A DNA stretch of 64,000 bases from Pestalotiopsis fici W106-1 (Eukaryota; Ascomycota; Sordariomycetes; Amphisphaeriales; Sporocadaceae), in assembly GCF_000516985.1 (NCBI RefSeq), contig NW_006917104.1:1-64000 (forward strand). The letters are read 5' to 3'. This document shows positions 24,220-35,869 of the stretch, one piece after another; the first letter of the stretch is position 1, and every line of letters starts with the position of its first letter. The position numbers and the translations under genes are program-made. The notes beneath the pieces were generated by a model that saw nothing but the letters and a program-made list of their open reading frames with translations, searched no databases and was not told the origin of the DNA.

Positions 24220-24849
24220 TTATGGAATGGACCATTCCAACATCTCCCGATCAATCGCATCCTGATATACATTGCGTGCGGATGCAGATGGCGCAGCATT
24301 GCCAGTCTACTGTGCTGCTTACTGTGCTGCCCGCTGCGCTCTCTCATAGTCAGCCCATGCCAACATTTCCAGATTAATCCGCACCCAATCTACATTGGGT
24401 GCGGATGTAGATTGCGCAGAATTTCCAGTCTGCTGTGCTTCTTGCTGTGCTCCTTGCTGAGCTCTTCGCTGAGCTCTTCGTTCAGCTCTTCGCTAAGCTC
24501 TTCCCTGAGCTCCTTGCTGCGTGGGCTGGGCAGCACCTTGTTGTCGAGCCAGAAAGTCCTCTCGAGGAACTCTAAAGAGGACGACGTTGACCGGATTGAG
24601 TCCCCTGACACGGCGTGCGATTTCCAAGGCACGATCCGTCACCTCACTGGGACCAGAGGCATCGCGTGCGAGCGTCTCGCCTGTGCCCTGTCCCAGTGAG
24701 CCTCCTTGTCCATTGTCCTCATCGCCGTCAATGGCAGATTGCTCGTTGTTTCCGGCTTCGCGGTCCTCGGTGACCTCGCGCTCGGCGCGTCCATTCTCGG
24801 ATGGGGACGAGGGCTCTCGTGCAGCCTCTTGATTGCCTTGATCTGCCAT
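24220..24849 (-). pseudogene. Q/A/R-rich repeat protein, broken
   Basis: The ATG at 24,849 (MADQGNQEAAREP) opens a 118-codon acidic, low-complexity frame with a small conserved-looking segment, ALEIARRVRGLNPVNVVLF. A TAG at 24,493 interrupts a run of RRAQ and QQGA repeats. In the same frame the sequence continues through the stop into two tandem segments (QQTGNSAQSTSAPNVDW and TGNAAPSASARNVYQ). Two more stops (TAA, TAG) lie in the second linker, and the frame ends at 24,220. The interrupted codons sit where Q (CAG) occurs in sister repeats. The leader is rich in CAC and CAA. The family is not recognised. The first 118 codons could in principle still be expressed. Confidence 0.55.
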
Positions 24850-25109
24850 GTTGGCTTCGTCTCGGTCGGTTCGTGGTGGTTCGCTGATGTTGTTGATGAA
24901 ATTGTTAATGTACGCGTCGTGTTTGGATGCTTGCGGAATGTGAATGTGGTGTGTGATTGTGTGAAGGTGGTGACCTGGGAATGGTGGTGCTGGCTGGGCA
25001 GCTGTTGAAAAGCTTGGTATTGGGTGATGAAGCATGAGCTGCGGTCAAACGTGCTGGTGGTGGGGGACAAATGTGAGACGATCAAGTCCATGCCATGCAA
25101 ACCCATAAT

Positions 25110-26090
25110 ACGTCTGATTATGCTTCGTCCGTGTGTTTGAACTCAACTACTATTGAATTAACAACACAGCTTCGTGTCACATCGGCCGAGCTAATATCTT
25201 GCGATAGGTCCAGTATAATCATTGTTCAGATGTGGCAGTTAGTTGGTAAAGCTCCTCATTAAACCCATATACAGGGAGCATATGGAGGACCCTGACGAGA
25301 GCAGGGAGCATTCGGACGAGGTGCGTATGCTCCAGGGTAGTTAACAAACCTTCTTGACGAACAGGCATGGGACTGTACGCTCCCACTTTGGATAGAACGT
25401 AGACAGATACATCTTGTGACCATACTCATACCTTTCAACGCTCTCAGCTTACTTTAATATCGTGACTCTCAAACCTACATCATATGCTCCTCCGACTGTA
25501 TAATATCAGATTCACGTTGTAGTGGTCCAGTCCATATCATACACCACACTCTTGGTTGTCCATATCATACACCACACTTGGTTGCTTATTGGATGTGAAT
25601 CTCGACGAAAGTGGTGACATTCGCTTGCGCTGCTCAAGTCACTCGGAATGAACATGTAGATCTTTGCATTATTATACTCTGGACTGCCATGTCGCGAAAG
25701 ATTTGGCGCAGGACATTTCAAATGGCATATTCTACCATTATCTAAAGTTTGATCGATAAGATGGTGTATTCTGGTTGCATCTCAGCTGCCGACATTATGG
25801 AATACCTTGCACATGGTCCTCGGAGAATATGGAGCTCGTTATATTGTCCATTGTCAAGCAACTGCGCATGGCCACGACCATACAAGTCAGATCTTGCAGT
25901 ATTGCAATCGATGCCCTTATCACGGGCCTCCACAAAGCTCTTTCAAGACTGGCCATGTTTAGCAAAGGATCGTACCAACGTCGTGACCTCTCAGGATCCC
26001 TTCAAGAAGCGAAAGGTTATTGGTGGACTGTCAAGCACAATCCAGCAGTTTAATCTGCCAGAATTGAGACCTTGAATACCAAGGATTACG
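25110..26090. other. No supported gene; small tandem duplication
   Basis: At about 25,530-25,580 a ~33-bp segment ('gtccatatcatacaccacac...ttggttg') is duplicated in tandem. Short open frames on both strands here lack a consistent coding signal or any match within the window. I see nothing further. Confidence 0.5.
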
Positions 26091-26094
26091 GTAC

Positions 26095-26610
26095 GACTAT
26101 TCCGTTGCTGTGAGACCTTGCATGGAGCATTAGAATGGATGCCAATGTAGTAATAGGATGCGCTGGCAATAGTGGTGACATGCGCCTGGGCGAGGTCAAG
26201 TTTTTCGTGTTGAATACAGATACAAAGATGTATGGTCAAGCAACTGGACACGCCAGGTTTATCTAAAGTATTGGAGTGAGTGTCCTTCATGACGCGCCGC
26301 CAGGTCTCGCAGGTATATGCGCGGCCGTATGCTCGAAGGCGGCAGCGAATCCGACTTCTATAGGCATCGAGAGGGCCCGCTAAGATGCAATAACGATAGC
26401 TATCAGCAGGCCAAAAAGGACCTCCATCCACGATGCATGTTTCTGGCACAGTTACGCTCTACTCGCAGATACAGCGTTAGAATGGATGCCAATCTGGTAA
26501 CCTGGAGAACGCGCTGGCAATGTTGGTGAGATGTGCTTGGGCGGGGTCAAGTCTTTCTCGTTAAATACAAAGATGCATCATGGATTGCTGCGTCCGCCTT
26601 ATGTGTGGCT
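26095..26610. repeat. Dispersed repeat R1, copies 2 and 3
   Basis: Two copies, about 26,130-26,240 and 26,480-26,610, share 'ttagaatggatgccaat', 'cgctggcaat..tggtga.atg', 'gggcgaggtcaag' and 'aatacaaagatg'. Part also matches the copy at 22,995-23,092. On the minus strand two of the copies encode LDLAQAH.TTIAS, hinting at a former coding origin. Confidence 0.8.
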
Positions 26611-27060
26611 TGATACAGCATCACATCGTAACAGTCATGTTGTCGGCGAGTCACTTTAGCATCTCGCAAGCTTCATGTCCTTGGTGTGGCTATGCCGTCA
26701 TATAGCGTGCGCCTTGTCTCTGCGTGCGCCTTGTTCTGCGTATGCCTTGTCTCTGTGTCTGCCTTGTCTCTGTGTATGGCTTGATACAGCATCGCATCGA
26801 AGCAGTCCTCGTATCATCCAGTCACTTGAACATCTTGCGCAAGCTTCATATGGCCATGCAGTCATTCAGCGTGCTGGCAATGGACTGTCTGCGCCTCGTC
26901 TCTGGGTGTGCCTTGTGTATACGGCTTGATACAGCATCGCATCGTGACAGTCATGGTGTTGGCCAGTCACTTAAGCATCTCGCGCAAGCTTTACGTCCTT
27001 GGTGTGGCCATATGACGCTTTGCACTCATCCAGCGTGCTGGCAATGGTTGCAACAAGCCT
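26600..27060. repeat. Degenerate tandem repeat of about 150 bp, three copies
   Basis: The series 'tggcttgatacagcatc.catcg', 'cagtc...gt', 'cagtcactt.a.catct.gc..aagctt.a', 'tggc.at' and 'cagcgtgctggcaatgg' recurs at about 26,610, 26,780 and 26,930. Between copies 1 and 2 a short 'gcgccttgtctctgtg' block is itself repeated. It is noncoding. Confidence 0.8.
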
Positions 27061-27129
27061 CATACTCATTATCTTGCATCAGCAGTGTTTGCCCGAATGA
27101 AATTGTCAAGAAAACACCATACACATTCT

Positions 27130-27500
27130 TCAGTACGTGATTTTGTATGGTGGTGCCGCTTCGTCAGTACGTATATACTAGCGGACCACAAGTCCCAGCA
27201 AATTCGTGTACTGGCGCAAGAGTACGTGAAAACTGCAATGGTGTCGATTCGCCAGTACGCATGTACTCTTGAGTTGTAATTACCATATAATTTTTTGTAC
27301 TCTTGCGTCAGTACAAAGATTTGTATGGTGGTACGCTTAGCCAGTACACGTGTACTCTTGAGTCGTGGGTGCACCCAATTTTCTGTACTCTTCCTTTAGT
27401 ACAAAATTTTGTATGGTGGTGCGCTTAGCCAGTACATACGGTACACACGTACTCTTGAACCGTATAGCCCACCAAAATTTTGTACTAAAGAATATATATG
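27130..27500. repeat. GTAC palindromic array 1
   Basis: Repeated modules of the type 'gtactcttgagtcgtgggtgc', 'tgtactcttcctttagtac' and 'aaattttgtatggtggtgcgc', then 'ttagccagtacac.tgtac', make up this array. It is one of five arrays of the same family in the window; the clearest 88-bp period is in array 4. No coding sense is apparent. Confidence 0.88.
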
Positions 27501-28510
27501 GCAAATTTGTCCAGAAAAAACATGCCATGGCAATGGAATATCAGATATAACATGGTCTACGATACTTTCCAGTCTCTAGATGCATAGATCAAGGTGCAGC
27601 TTCAACATTGTCGCCGTGTTTGGTGTGTTGCGCTCGTGTCATGTCACCACCTCGATGCACCGAGTTCAAGATTCACTGACACTGCGACGACGACATGGAT
27701 GAGGACAAGTCAAGCCACTGCAATGATTACAGTGCAATTGTACAATTGTACCCACTGTCGCCTGCCATGCTAGAATGCAGATTCTCAACAGCCTCCCTGC
27801 CATGTCCCTCCGAGCCTGAGATCTTCTTGCTAACGGGCTCTATAGACTCCAGGATGCAGATTCAATTCATAGGAGCCTCGCAGTATAAGTCAGAGTCGCT
27901 AGGTATATAGATTTATTCATTAAACGAGTGGTGCGTGACACGTATAGAGATAGTAGCAGTAGATATCATACGTTAACAGTTCATCACGCTAGTCGGCCTG
28001 CAGATTCAATTCATGGGAGCTTCACAATACCAGTCAGAGTTGCTGGGTATACAAATACAATTCAAAAGGTAGGTTAACATGAATGGAGATGGAAGCAATC
28101 ATCCCACGTTGGCAGTTCATTACACCGGTTGGCCTGCAGCATTTCGTGTCTTTATATGCTTTACAAACCAGGTTGTATCTCGTCTCAGTCCTTGAGTACT
28201 CAGAAGCTCCATTGGAGTTCTACGTTGGCAGGTCCTCAAGCCCATCACGCTAGCCAGCCCATCATCTGCAGCAGTTTGAATCATCCAGTGTTGAATAAAG
28301 CAGGTTGCATCTCGTCACCAGCCTCTGACTGTTGGGAAAGCAGCATTGTAGTCCCACGTTAATAGCTTGCATACAATCCCATCACTCTGGTCTGCACTTG
28401 GACTTGATATGCAGCACTTCGTGGTCTCATACTCTGTATGCGACAGGTTGTCTATCGTCACCAATGTCTGGCTGTTCAGAAAGTTCCATTGACGCCAAGT
28501 CCAGTCTGCA
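27501..28510. repeat. Degenerate tandem repeats, about 140-170 bp
   Basis: From about 27,840 to 28,500 blocks such as 'gcagattcaattca..ggagc', 'cagtcagagt.gct.ggtat', 'cacgttggcag.tcat.acgct', 'caggttg.atctcgtcacca' and 'ctgactgt..gaaag' recur three to four times, each copy diverged. The first ~340 bp show no gene. Short open frames here are by-products. Confidence 0.65.
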
Positions 28511-29840
28511 TGCCTGGGCCAGGAGCTGAATTCATACTGTCATCGTGGTTGTGACGTCCTTGTCTCGGTAGCCTGTGCATCCTTGGCTTCCCAGTATTGT
28601 AGTATCCAGGAAACGGCCAGCTGCATTCGAGAAACACGCCGTGCTATCTGTGACATACTCGAATCGTTGCCAAGACGTGACATTCCAAGCAAGTGTCGGC
28701 TATCTCGAGCATACGAGGCTCAAGCCGGTGACTTGATTCTGTTGCTCGCCATAGTCGATCATTATTGCCTGAGATACAGCATACAAAGGTATCACAACCA
28801 GTATATTACATACAGCCTGTCGTCAAACTATCCCGAAGCAAGTCATCGTGGTGCATGCCGGCGTTTGAAAGCACTGCATATAATGCCAACCCTTTCCACG
28901 GCTGTCTCAAAGATACCGCAAAAGTTTTCCCACTGGGCCTCATCAAGCATCTAAAACATCCAGCTTAGGCATCCAGCAATTTCCAGACCTAGCAGACCTT
29001 GCCGGGCAATGGAATCATAGCAAGCAGCGCATTACACGCTCATCCTTGACTTTGAGATCTGCCATAAGCCCCCAAATCTACTTGACCTGGCCGAGCAAGT
29101 CTATCATAGCCACTCACTATACCAAGACGCAAGCGATACCAATGGGTTGGCTTCCAAACGCAGTAGTACGACTGGCCAATGATGGAGGTCAGATTCCAGT
29201 CGAGCTTGCAAAGATCAGTGAGACTGGTACTTTAGGGACATCTGGATCCTTGCTGTTGCCACCAGACTGGTATATTGTGCTTGCACATATCAGTGCGAGA
29301 AATCACATCGTCTGTGCGGCTGTCCAAGGGCAAGTCTCCATGGTGGCGTTCACAGTCTTGTCGAGTGTCAGACGATCCAATCCAAGAGAGTTTGGCAGTC
29401 GTTGCTCACGGTGAAGAAAGATTAAGAGCGACAATGCAGAAATCGCCCGTCAACAGGCAGAGATTAAGGAGCGCAGGTCTTGGAGCAGTAACCGGTAACC
29501 TTCTCAACAGTAGTAGGCTAGATGTAGTAAACCTGCGGCTGAGTGGGAGCACCGGCAACGACACCATTGTATTCTTCACCCCAGGGCTGAACCCGTGACA
29601 CAAGACCACTGTCGGGGCAGCAAAGTCGTACAACCGCCTCCAAATCCATCGTGTCATGCTTGCACTGCCCAGAAGCCAGTATGCGATCGACTTGTACAAC
29701 GTCTCAGGCCACAAGCTACTTTGCGAACTTAGAGGCGGCCTGCTTCGCAATATCGCTTAAAAGCGCTGTCTGGTAAAATGCCGTAAGCCAAGATCTCGTC
29801 CGATGCGCAGGATCCGCGATAGGGCCGACGACGGCTGCTG
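28511..29840. other. Decayed coding-like DNA, unidentified
   Basis: A plus frame from about 29,080 to 29,415 has coding-like composition (for example PMGWLPNAVVRLANDGGQIP and LLLPPDWYIVLAHIS) but no convincing start. A second plus stretch at 29,598-29,760 reads SYNRLQIHRVMLALPRSQY to a TAA. I recognise neither. They are probably remains of one or two genes. Confidence 0.4.
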
Positions 29841-29845
29841 CTGGA

Positions 29846-30270
29846 TCAAAGACGGCCGTAATGCTGCTGCTGCTGCCAAAGGCATTGGCGACATATCAAT
29901 ATCGCAGGGGCCGGTGCTGTATCTTCTAGACTCTGTTTCTTATCGAGACGAAATGTTCTGTCATTTGGTGTTTGCCAACCATGAGTTTTGTTGCTGGCGC
30001 AGTGAGTACCGCAGATCACCTGGTCAGGTATATTGAATAGCTTCAGCACCTCCACCTTGCGACTCAGACTAACTTGGACATCTTTCCATGCTCCTTGGAT
30101 CACATCTTCCCATTCATACGGGGTCAAGTGAAAGATGCTTCCAACCAGGCAGCAAAGGTCTTTTTATTAATCTCTTCCAGATTCATACTGTCATGCTTGC
30201 GGTAGGGACTCGTAAAGATCATCCTCTGGAATTTTCAAAGACTTGGAACGCGGCCGTTAAAGTTGGAAGC
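29846..30270 (-). pseudogene. P1 family pseudogene, copy 1
   Basis: The minus strand reads SMNLEEINKKTFAAWLEASF (about 30,200) and then, after a frame change, LTPYEWEDVIQGAWKDVQVS and KVEVLKLFNIPDQVICGTH (30,127 down to about 30,000). The same amino-acid pattern recurs at 31,780-32,260 (plus) and 35,870-36,175 (minus), which shows it is protein-derived. I could not assign a family; a transposase origin is possible because it is repeated and decayed, but no catalytic motif is visible. Confidence 0.55.
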
Positions 30271-30329
30271 AGCAAATACGGCCAGTATAAACCAGGAGAT
30301 TGCCGAAATAACAATAAATAATGGGAGGC

Positions 30330-30965
30330 ACAAGATGGAATATAATCATATTCCTATATCAGCTATTCGCTTTTGTTTTTCCCAAACGTCATTCTAGGCT
30401 CTGACTCCATTTGCTACAGGTTGAACAGAACACGCACCTCGTTACAAATTTGATTCCATTCGATCGATAATAATTATAACACCTGTAGCTGCAGAATCTT
30501 GAGACGAGAGGCTGTCAAGATGACTACCCGAGGCCGCTCGCACATTGCGCCATGGTCACAGCATGAAAGGTGGCATGCGGCATGTACTTCTCTCAGCATG
30601 TCCACAATCTCGTTGTGCATGTAGCCTTGATGCCTTGTCTTTGTCGCTGTGCTTGAAAAGAGACAGACACAGCAGAGAAAGTGAATCCAGATCCGCGTTG
30701 CCCATATCTAAAGGCTAGAGACCTTCCTTGGGAGTGAATGCCTTGAAAGTATCACACTGGCTGCGGCTGGTCACCGCTGTGGTGCTTGGACAATGTCCAA
30801 GTCGTGGAATGCTGCCAGCGTCAAGGTCGGGCTCACCATTTGGATTGAAAGGTAGCATGATCGAGTTCCATGAAGCCGGAGACTTGCCAGGCGTGGTCAT
30901 TGTGACTTGGGAGCCCGAAAGAGCATCACCAGGTTACTGAGAGGCGCGGCGGATCGTCATTCAAT
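30330..30965. other. No supported gene
   Basis: A block at 30,720-30,940 has short open frames on both strands (about 61-70 codons) with similar composition, so neither can be preferred. No repeats or RNA genes were seen. Confidence 0.45.
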
Positions 30966-30967
30966 AT

Positions 30968-31295
30968 AAGCGTACTCTTGAGTCGGAATCCCATACAAAA
31001 TCTTGTACTAAAGGAAGAGTACGTGATTTTATATGGTCATACGGTTCACCAGTACATGTGTACTCTTGAGGCGGGGCCCCATACAAAATTATGTACTAAA
31101 GGAAGAGTACGCGATTTTGGTGGGGGTCACGGTTCAGCAGTACATACCAATGGTACGTACTCTTGAGTCGTGGACCCCACCAAAATCTTGTACTAAAGGA
31201 AGAGTACGTAAATTTGGGTGCACCCACGACTCAAGAGTACATGCGTACTGGTGAACCGTATGCACACCAGATTTCTTGTACTAAAGACTTGGTAT
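30968..31295. repeat. GTAC palindromic array 2
   Basis: Three to four modules of 'gtactcttgagtcgg..cccatac', 'aaaatcttgtactaaaggaa' and 'gagtacgtgattttatatgg', then 'tcatacggttcaccagtaca'. The middle of each module can fold: CCATACAAAATC pairs with GATTTTGTATGG-type sequence across the constant loop TAAAGGAAGA. Relative to array 1 the family is inverted. Confidence 0.88.
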
Positions 31296-31775
31296 GGTGA
31301 AATCATGTAATTTTATCGTGCGAAATGACTGTAGCTGGTTCATTCCTGTTGGATTTCAAGCTCTGTCGGCCCTGGCGTCATTTGGCGATGCTGCATCACA
31401 TGTATTCGTACGTGCAAGCTGCCACGTTGCATATAGAACCAGAGTCGCCACAGTTCTAGAGCCAGCGACGACGCGATCGACCAAATCATAGCACAAGACT
31501 TAGTAGCAAGTGCTCACATTGTTCACGAGAGCAATTGTCATTTGTCTTAAGTCGGAACAAGCTACGAGATGTCCAGCCAGCAATGTCAGAGAAGATATGA
31601 CATGACCATATGGGCTGGATGATACTGGCTGCGCTGTACAATGTTGACTGGACGGTTCTGGGCTCGTCTTCGATCTGGAGAAGCTGAGCAGAGTGTAGCT
31701 TGGCCTATACCAAGTGAGCACCGTGTCGTGCGTGATCCTGTTATCAGCTGATAAATAGTCTCAATGTATCAATAA
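31296..31775. other. No supported gene
   Basis: Short frames (up to about 73 codons) on both strands have no consistent support. No repeat structure was noticed apart from the adjoining array. Confidence 0.4.
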
Positions 31776-31777
31776 AA

Positions 31778-32260
31778 CCGCTTGAGAAGCAAACAATAGA
31801 TGGTAGAATCATTCCACTTGGGCAAGGAACAACCTGCAAACAACCCCGCAGGCATGACACGATGGATTTGGAGGAGAATCAGCAGAATATGAAGTTTTGC
31901 GGCTTGATTGTAACCGCTTGAGAAGCAAACACTACATGGCAGAACTATTCCACCTGGATGAGGAACAAATTGCAGAGAATACAACAACTGTAGACACCGT
32001 AAGCATGACACAATGGGTTTGGAAGGGGATGAGCAGAGTATGAACTTTTGCAGCTTCATTGGAAGCCATCTTTCCTGAAATAATATGTGAACGGGAGGAT
32101 GAATTCAAGATGACTGAGGAAGCATGGCGAAAGGTCCAAGTTCACTAATCTACAAGAGATGTGCTGAAGAGCTATCAAAGTACCCGAGCAGGTGATACAG
32201 TTGGTACTAAGTGCGTCAGTGCAATAAACTCGGTTGATCAAGAAGCAAACACCAAATGAC
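31778..32260 (+). pseudogene. P1 family pseudogene, copy 2, with internal duplication
   Basis: A segment of about 135 bp beginning 'ccgcttgagaagcaaacaat' is duplicated at 31,778 and 31,913, and a shorter relative lies at 32,235. The second copy continues into HDTMGLEGDEQSMNF..SFIG and then EEAWRKVQVH..STRDVLKSY and VPEQVIQLV. These parallel HDSMNLEEINKKTFAAWLEA, AWKDVQVSLSRKVEVLK and IPDQVICGT of the copy at 30.1 kb. Stops and frame changes make it a pseudogene. Confidence 0.55.
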
Positions 32261-34266
32261 AGACACATTTCAACTGGATACAAAAGGGATTGCAGACACT
32301 ACTGTCGATCATTACCGTGCAACTTTACCTAGCCTAATTGATCCCACCGGACACGTGAGTAACCTTGAGTGCAATGGCGTCGCGATACTCGCAACTCAAC
32401 AGCAGCCCAAAGGCTCCGGGGCGATCCCTCATCGCGCCACGGAATTGGGGCGCAACGTGCATCGTATATCCACGGCTCTGCACTGATCAGACTGTGCATG
32501 ACATGCTTGATACTAGACAAGCTATGCGCCATGTGCCGTCGCATGTCCCCTTCCATGCTTCATGAGCGTCGACAGAAGCTGGCTACCTTTAACCATGGCC
32601 TACGTCAACTGAATCCAATGAGTGTCGTCTTGTAACACCCACCATATGCATGCATATACATAATATCGATATATGGTCACCAGGAGAACATCATTCGCAC
32701 GAGTCATGAATTGGTTGTATGATGCAACTTTTATCAAGACACTCAGCGCCATTCACCGAGAACCATCCGACGTCGGCAGTGCAGCACCGGACTTGTCACT
32801 ACTTCTTGGCATTCTTCGGGCACTGGAACTCATCACCAAGGCCCTGGAGTGCTGCGAGATCTGAAGAATGTCGATTGCTGGCCGGCTCCGGGTGGCTTCT
32901 CATCTTGTTTGTTGACTTTTTGAATTTTCTGTTGGGTGGCATTTGGGAGTGAACGTTCTCACATGAATATCCTGCGACTTGACGAGCGTAGATCAAATGC
33001 CTGCGTGAAAGCATTCAGACCCGCCACAGCACCACCGTTGACGTGCACAATACCGCGCTTGCCCCAATGAGAAAACAACATTGTCTCCTATCTTGAACAT
33101 GTGGCCATGAAGCCATGTCAAGGGGGTGATCTCACGGGGCGTTCCGTGAATTGGTCTTTTGTCTGGAGTTGTGAGGAGAGGAAAAGGTTTTCAACGCCAA
33201 GGACACTCCAAACGACACAACGCTATACGGGCAGAGATACCACTTGCCTTTCGAAAGAAACAGGCAGAATGTATCACAGGTCCATGCTTACGGTAGCCAT
33301 GCTCGGCAAAGGGATAGTTTGCGGATATATCATTCTTCATGGTTATCAGAACGGCCTTGTCTGCAGCATTGACATTTAGTCTTTCCACAGCCCGCGACTT
33401 TCCTCCATTTTTATGGGCCCATTCGTCGGAACTGTGAATATTTTGCTGGCACTGCTGTCATGGCATCAAGTCTATATTCGAATCAGCCACCAAGGAGCCT
33501 CGAATTAAACATTTTCTCTTGATTCCCAACAGCGCAAATCTGGCCAAGATGATCTCCAGCACTATGCAAATCCGAGGCGAAACCCGGAAGGCGATATGGG
33601 TAAGTATGGAAATGACATGGAAGCCGAGCCGGCTATCTTACGGCAATCTCACTACACATGATCCCTATCCTCATATCATCACTGATCTGGCTGATCAAAG
33701 GTGTCGAGGACATTTTGCATTTATTCATTATTATAAACTGTGATGGCACTGGGGTTTAGTCTCACCCATGATCAAGGTTAGCCAGTGTAGAGCTGAATCG
33801 AGTATCCACATGTCACTGTGGTTAACTACGCACCAGGAAAAGTGTTCGCTCATATTACATCACACAACGCAGAATCAACTTGGACGAAGCAAAGGAATTG
33901 GCAACCATAATCGAATTGAAACCTTTCATAGAAAGTATGCATTCCTATAGCCTCACCACAATGTGTAATTGCCCAGGCATCAACATGCAACAGTTGCAAC
34001 AGCCATGCTCGAAACAGTGTACAACCTGGCATGGACAAGACGGAACCTCCAGAAATATCAATCCCTTGCAAACCAAAACTGACAGCCACAAGAGCATTCG
34101 ATTTGCTTCCTGACGCTCATGATGGGTGTTGCCCCCTAATCCTCCAGTTCATTGCCGAGATCCTCACAAGTGTCCTCTCTGCCTTGTCGCCAGACGACTT
34201 GGGCTTAGCCGAGACGGGAACACTACTGCCATATTCATGGCAAACAGGCCGAATGCCTTGTGCAGC
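32261..34266. other. No supported gene; scattered decayed frames
   Basis: Short open frames of 60-92 codons are scattered on both strands without a coherent reading, repeats or matches elsewhere in the window. From about 34,090 the DNA is the 3' flank of the 199-aa gene on the minus strand. Confidence 0.4.
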
Positions 34267-34866
34267 CTATTCGTTGCGCGGCTCGACGTTGGGGGCATTA
34301 GGAACCTTCCAGAAGCGAAACTCCACCTCCACGTCTCCGTTCTCGAGTGCGTCATGGATCCGCGCGAGATATCTGTCGCGAAACTCGCTGAATGCCTCTT
34401 GAGAGTCAACTTTGGCCACCGTAACTCTGCCAGAAGTGCTCTCGTAGTTTGTCATGGTGGGGTCAATGCTACGAAGAAGGGCTGGACCACGAATTCTTCT
34501 CAAACTTTTCCATGGCACGATTGGTACCAGAGGCTGTCGTGCAACCTCGGGGGGGCTGCCGGCCAAGCCAGAGTCCTCCTCGGCTTGCTGAGTGCTCGAA
34601 TTCTGGGCAATGATGTCGTCCAGAGACATGTCCAGCTTGCTGATCTTGGATCTATGAGCCAAGCCAAGCTCCTCATCAGCTTCCTCCTCCTCCTCTTCCT
34701 CTCTCTCTTTGCCCTTCTGCTCCTTCTCCTTCTCTGCGCGCTCGCGGAACTTGCGCTTCTTGGCGGGCTTCTTGTTTTGCTTGATTATGTCTTCAAGCGA
34801 CATGTCAAGCTTGCTAGCCGTGCTGAGCTCGGCGGCGGTCGGGGTGTCGGTCGGAATATCAGCCAT
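34267..34866 (-). CDS. Protein with two UAP56-interacting motifs (ALYREF/Yra1 type)
   Basis: This 199-aa protein starts MADIPTD at 34,866; the frame is open further upstream, but that part is the CAT-repeat leader. It carries two near-identical motifs, SKLDMSLEDIIKQN (residues 18-31) and SKLDMSLDDIIAQN (76-89). These fit the LDMSLDDII motif with which ALYREF/Yra1-type mRNA export adaptors bind the DEAD-box helicase UAP56/Sub2. A basic cluster (KKPAKKRKF, 32-40) could be a nuclear signal and is followed by a charged E/K-rich segment (42-66). The second half (about 110-199; LLRSIDPTMTNYES, FRDRYLARIHDAL) looks folded but is unrecognised, and I see no RRM domain. It is probably nuclear; recruitment of the export machinery is inferred. 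There are no stops or frameshifts in this decayed neighbourhood. Confidence 0.75.
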   Translation of the reverse strand: MADIPTDTPTAAELSTASKLDMSLEDIIKQNKKPAKKRKFRERAEKEKEQKGKEREEEEEEEADEELGLAHRSKISKLDMSLDDIIAQNSSTQQAEEDSGLAGSPPEVARQPLVPIVPWKSLRRIRGPALLRSIDPTMTNYESTSGRVTVAKVDSQEAFSEFRDRYLARIHDALENGDVEVEFRFWKVPNAPNVEPRNE

Positions 34867-35110
34867 TTTATGTGAATGGCGGCGCGAGATGATGATGATG
34901 ATGATGATGGGTCGCGGATTGAACTTGTAATGATGATGGCGCGGATTGAAATTGTAGTGGTGATGGCGCGGATTGAGATTGTAGTGGTAAACGTGAACTG
35001 TGGAAATGTTGTTTGTTCGAGCTGGACCTCTAAATTTGAAACCAAGCCTGGAGGGTCTTTGCTCTGCACCCAAGCTGCCAGTAGATTGAAACCAGGTGGG
35101 GGCCGACTCC
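34867..35110 (-). promoter_or_regulatory. Repeat-rich 5' leader of the UAP56-motif gene
   Basis: Immediately upstream of the start (transcript sense) lie seven CAT/ATC triplets (34,889-34,910). Beyond them are three ~27-bp repeats starting at 34,917, 34,943 and 34,970 (plus-strand 'ggattga..ttgta.tg.tgatggcgc'). A similar ATC-triplet run lies just upstream of gene B1, so this leader type is shared in the window. No TATA box was identified. Confidence 0.6.
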
Positions 35111-35869
35111 CTTCATTCGATTGATGCAAACTGCTCTTCACATGGAACGCTCTTGGCCGTACTGCCGTGTTGCCAACATTCAACCTGCTGGCCCCTGATT
35201 CCCGACAAACGATCCCACGGTGGCTCCTCATCAACAACCATGCTGTCCACCAACCTTTGGACGCTGGCCATGGTACCACCCCATTCTGGGTACGGTGATG
35301 GTTTACCATTGCCTATTACTGCATGAGACTGAACATGGTGATGCCAATGTCCTTGCAAAGCTTCCAGACGAGTAACCCTTTGCCTTCACGATAACCAAGT
35401 GTTCAATGGGCACGTTCATATTCTCCAACATCCCAAATTCCCACCCGGAATGCAAGCATTCTGCTAACCAGCCCGTCGTGAGGCATAACAGGTTCGGTCC
35501 GAGTTCTACACCCGCGGCGAATTCAGCCCAGCAGCCAGACATCCAAGAGCATTCATCGAGCTTCGCTCAAGAGACGCAGTGCTGTCGTCGCAAGACATAA
35601 TCATTCCTGGCAGTGGTGAATTCAACAACATGGTACCGCCGGACGGGAGTTGACACGCAATCTTGATGCAGTGAGACCCTGACAGGATAGAATTGCTTCC
35701 AAGCTTGGACTCTCTATGCTGTCCAGGATTCTAAACATGCTCTTGGCCGTCACAGACTGACTGGAAAGACATCCACGTCTCTGTTCATAGCAATAACCGT
35801 CCAGGCTATTCACAGTCTTGCCTTGCTCGTCGACAAGCTTGCAACATACTGACAGAGTTGAATGCATCC
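35111..35869. other. No supported gene
   Basis: Short frames appear on both strands with no preferred reading and no match to the window's families. Confidence 0.4.

Noticed and set aside
24103..24699. 198-codon plus-strand open frame with Leu/Ser/Cys repeats
   Set aside because: It is antisense to the Q-rich pseudogene; the LLSSSL repeats are the complement of GCT/CAG-type repeats.
34126..34875. 249-codon plus-strand open frame
   Set aside because: It is the shadow of the UAP56-motif gene on the other strand; its leucine runs come from the antisense of the GAG/GAA acidic stretch.
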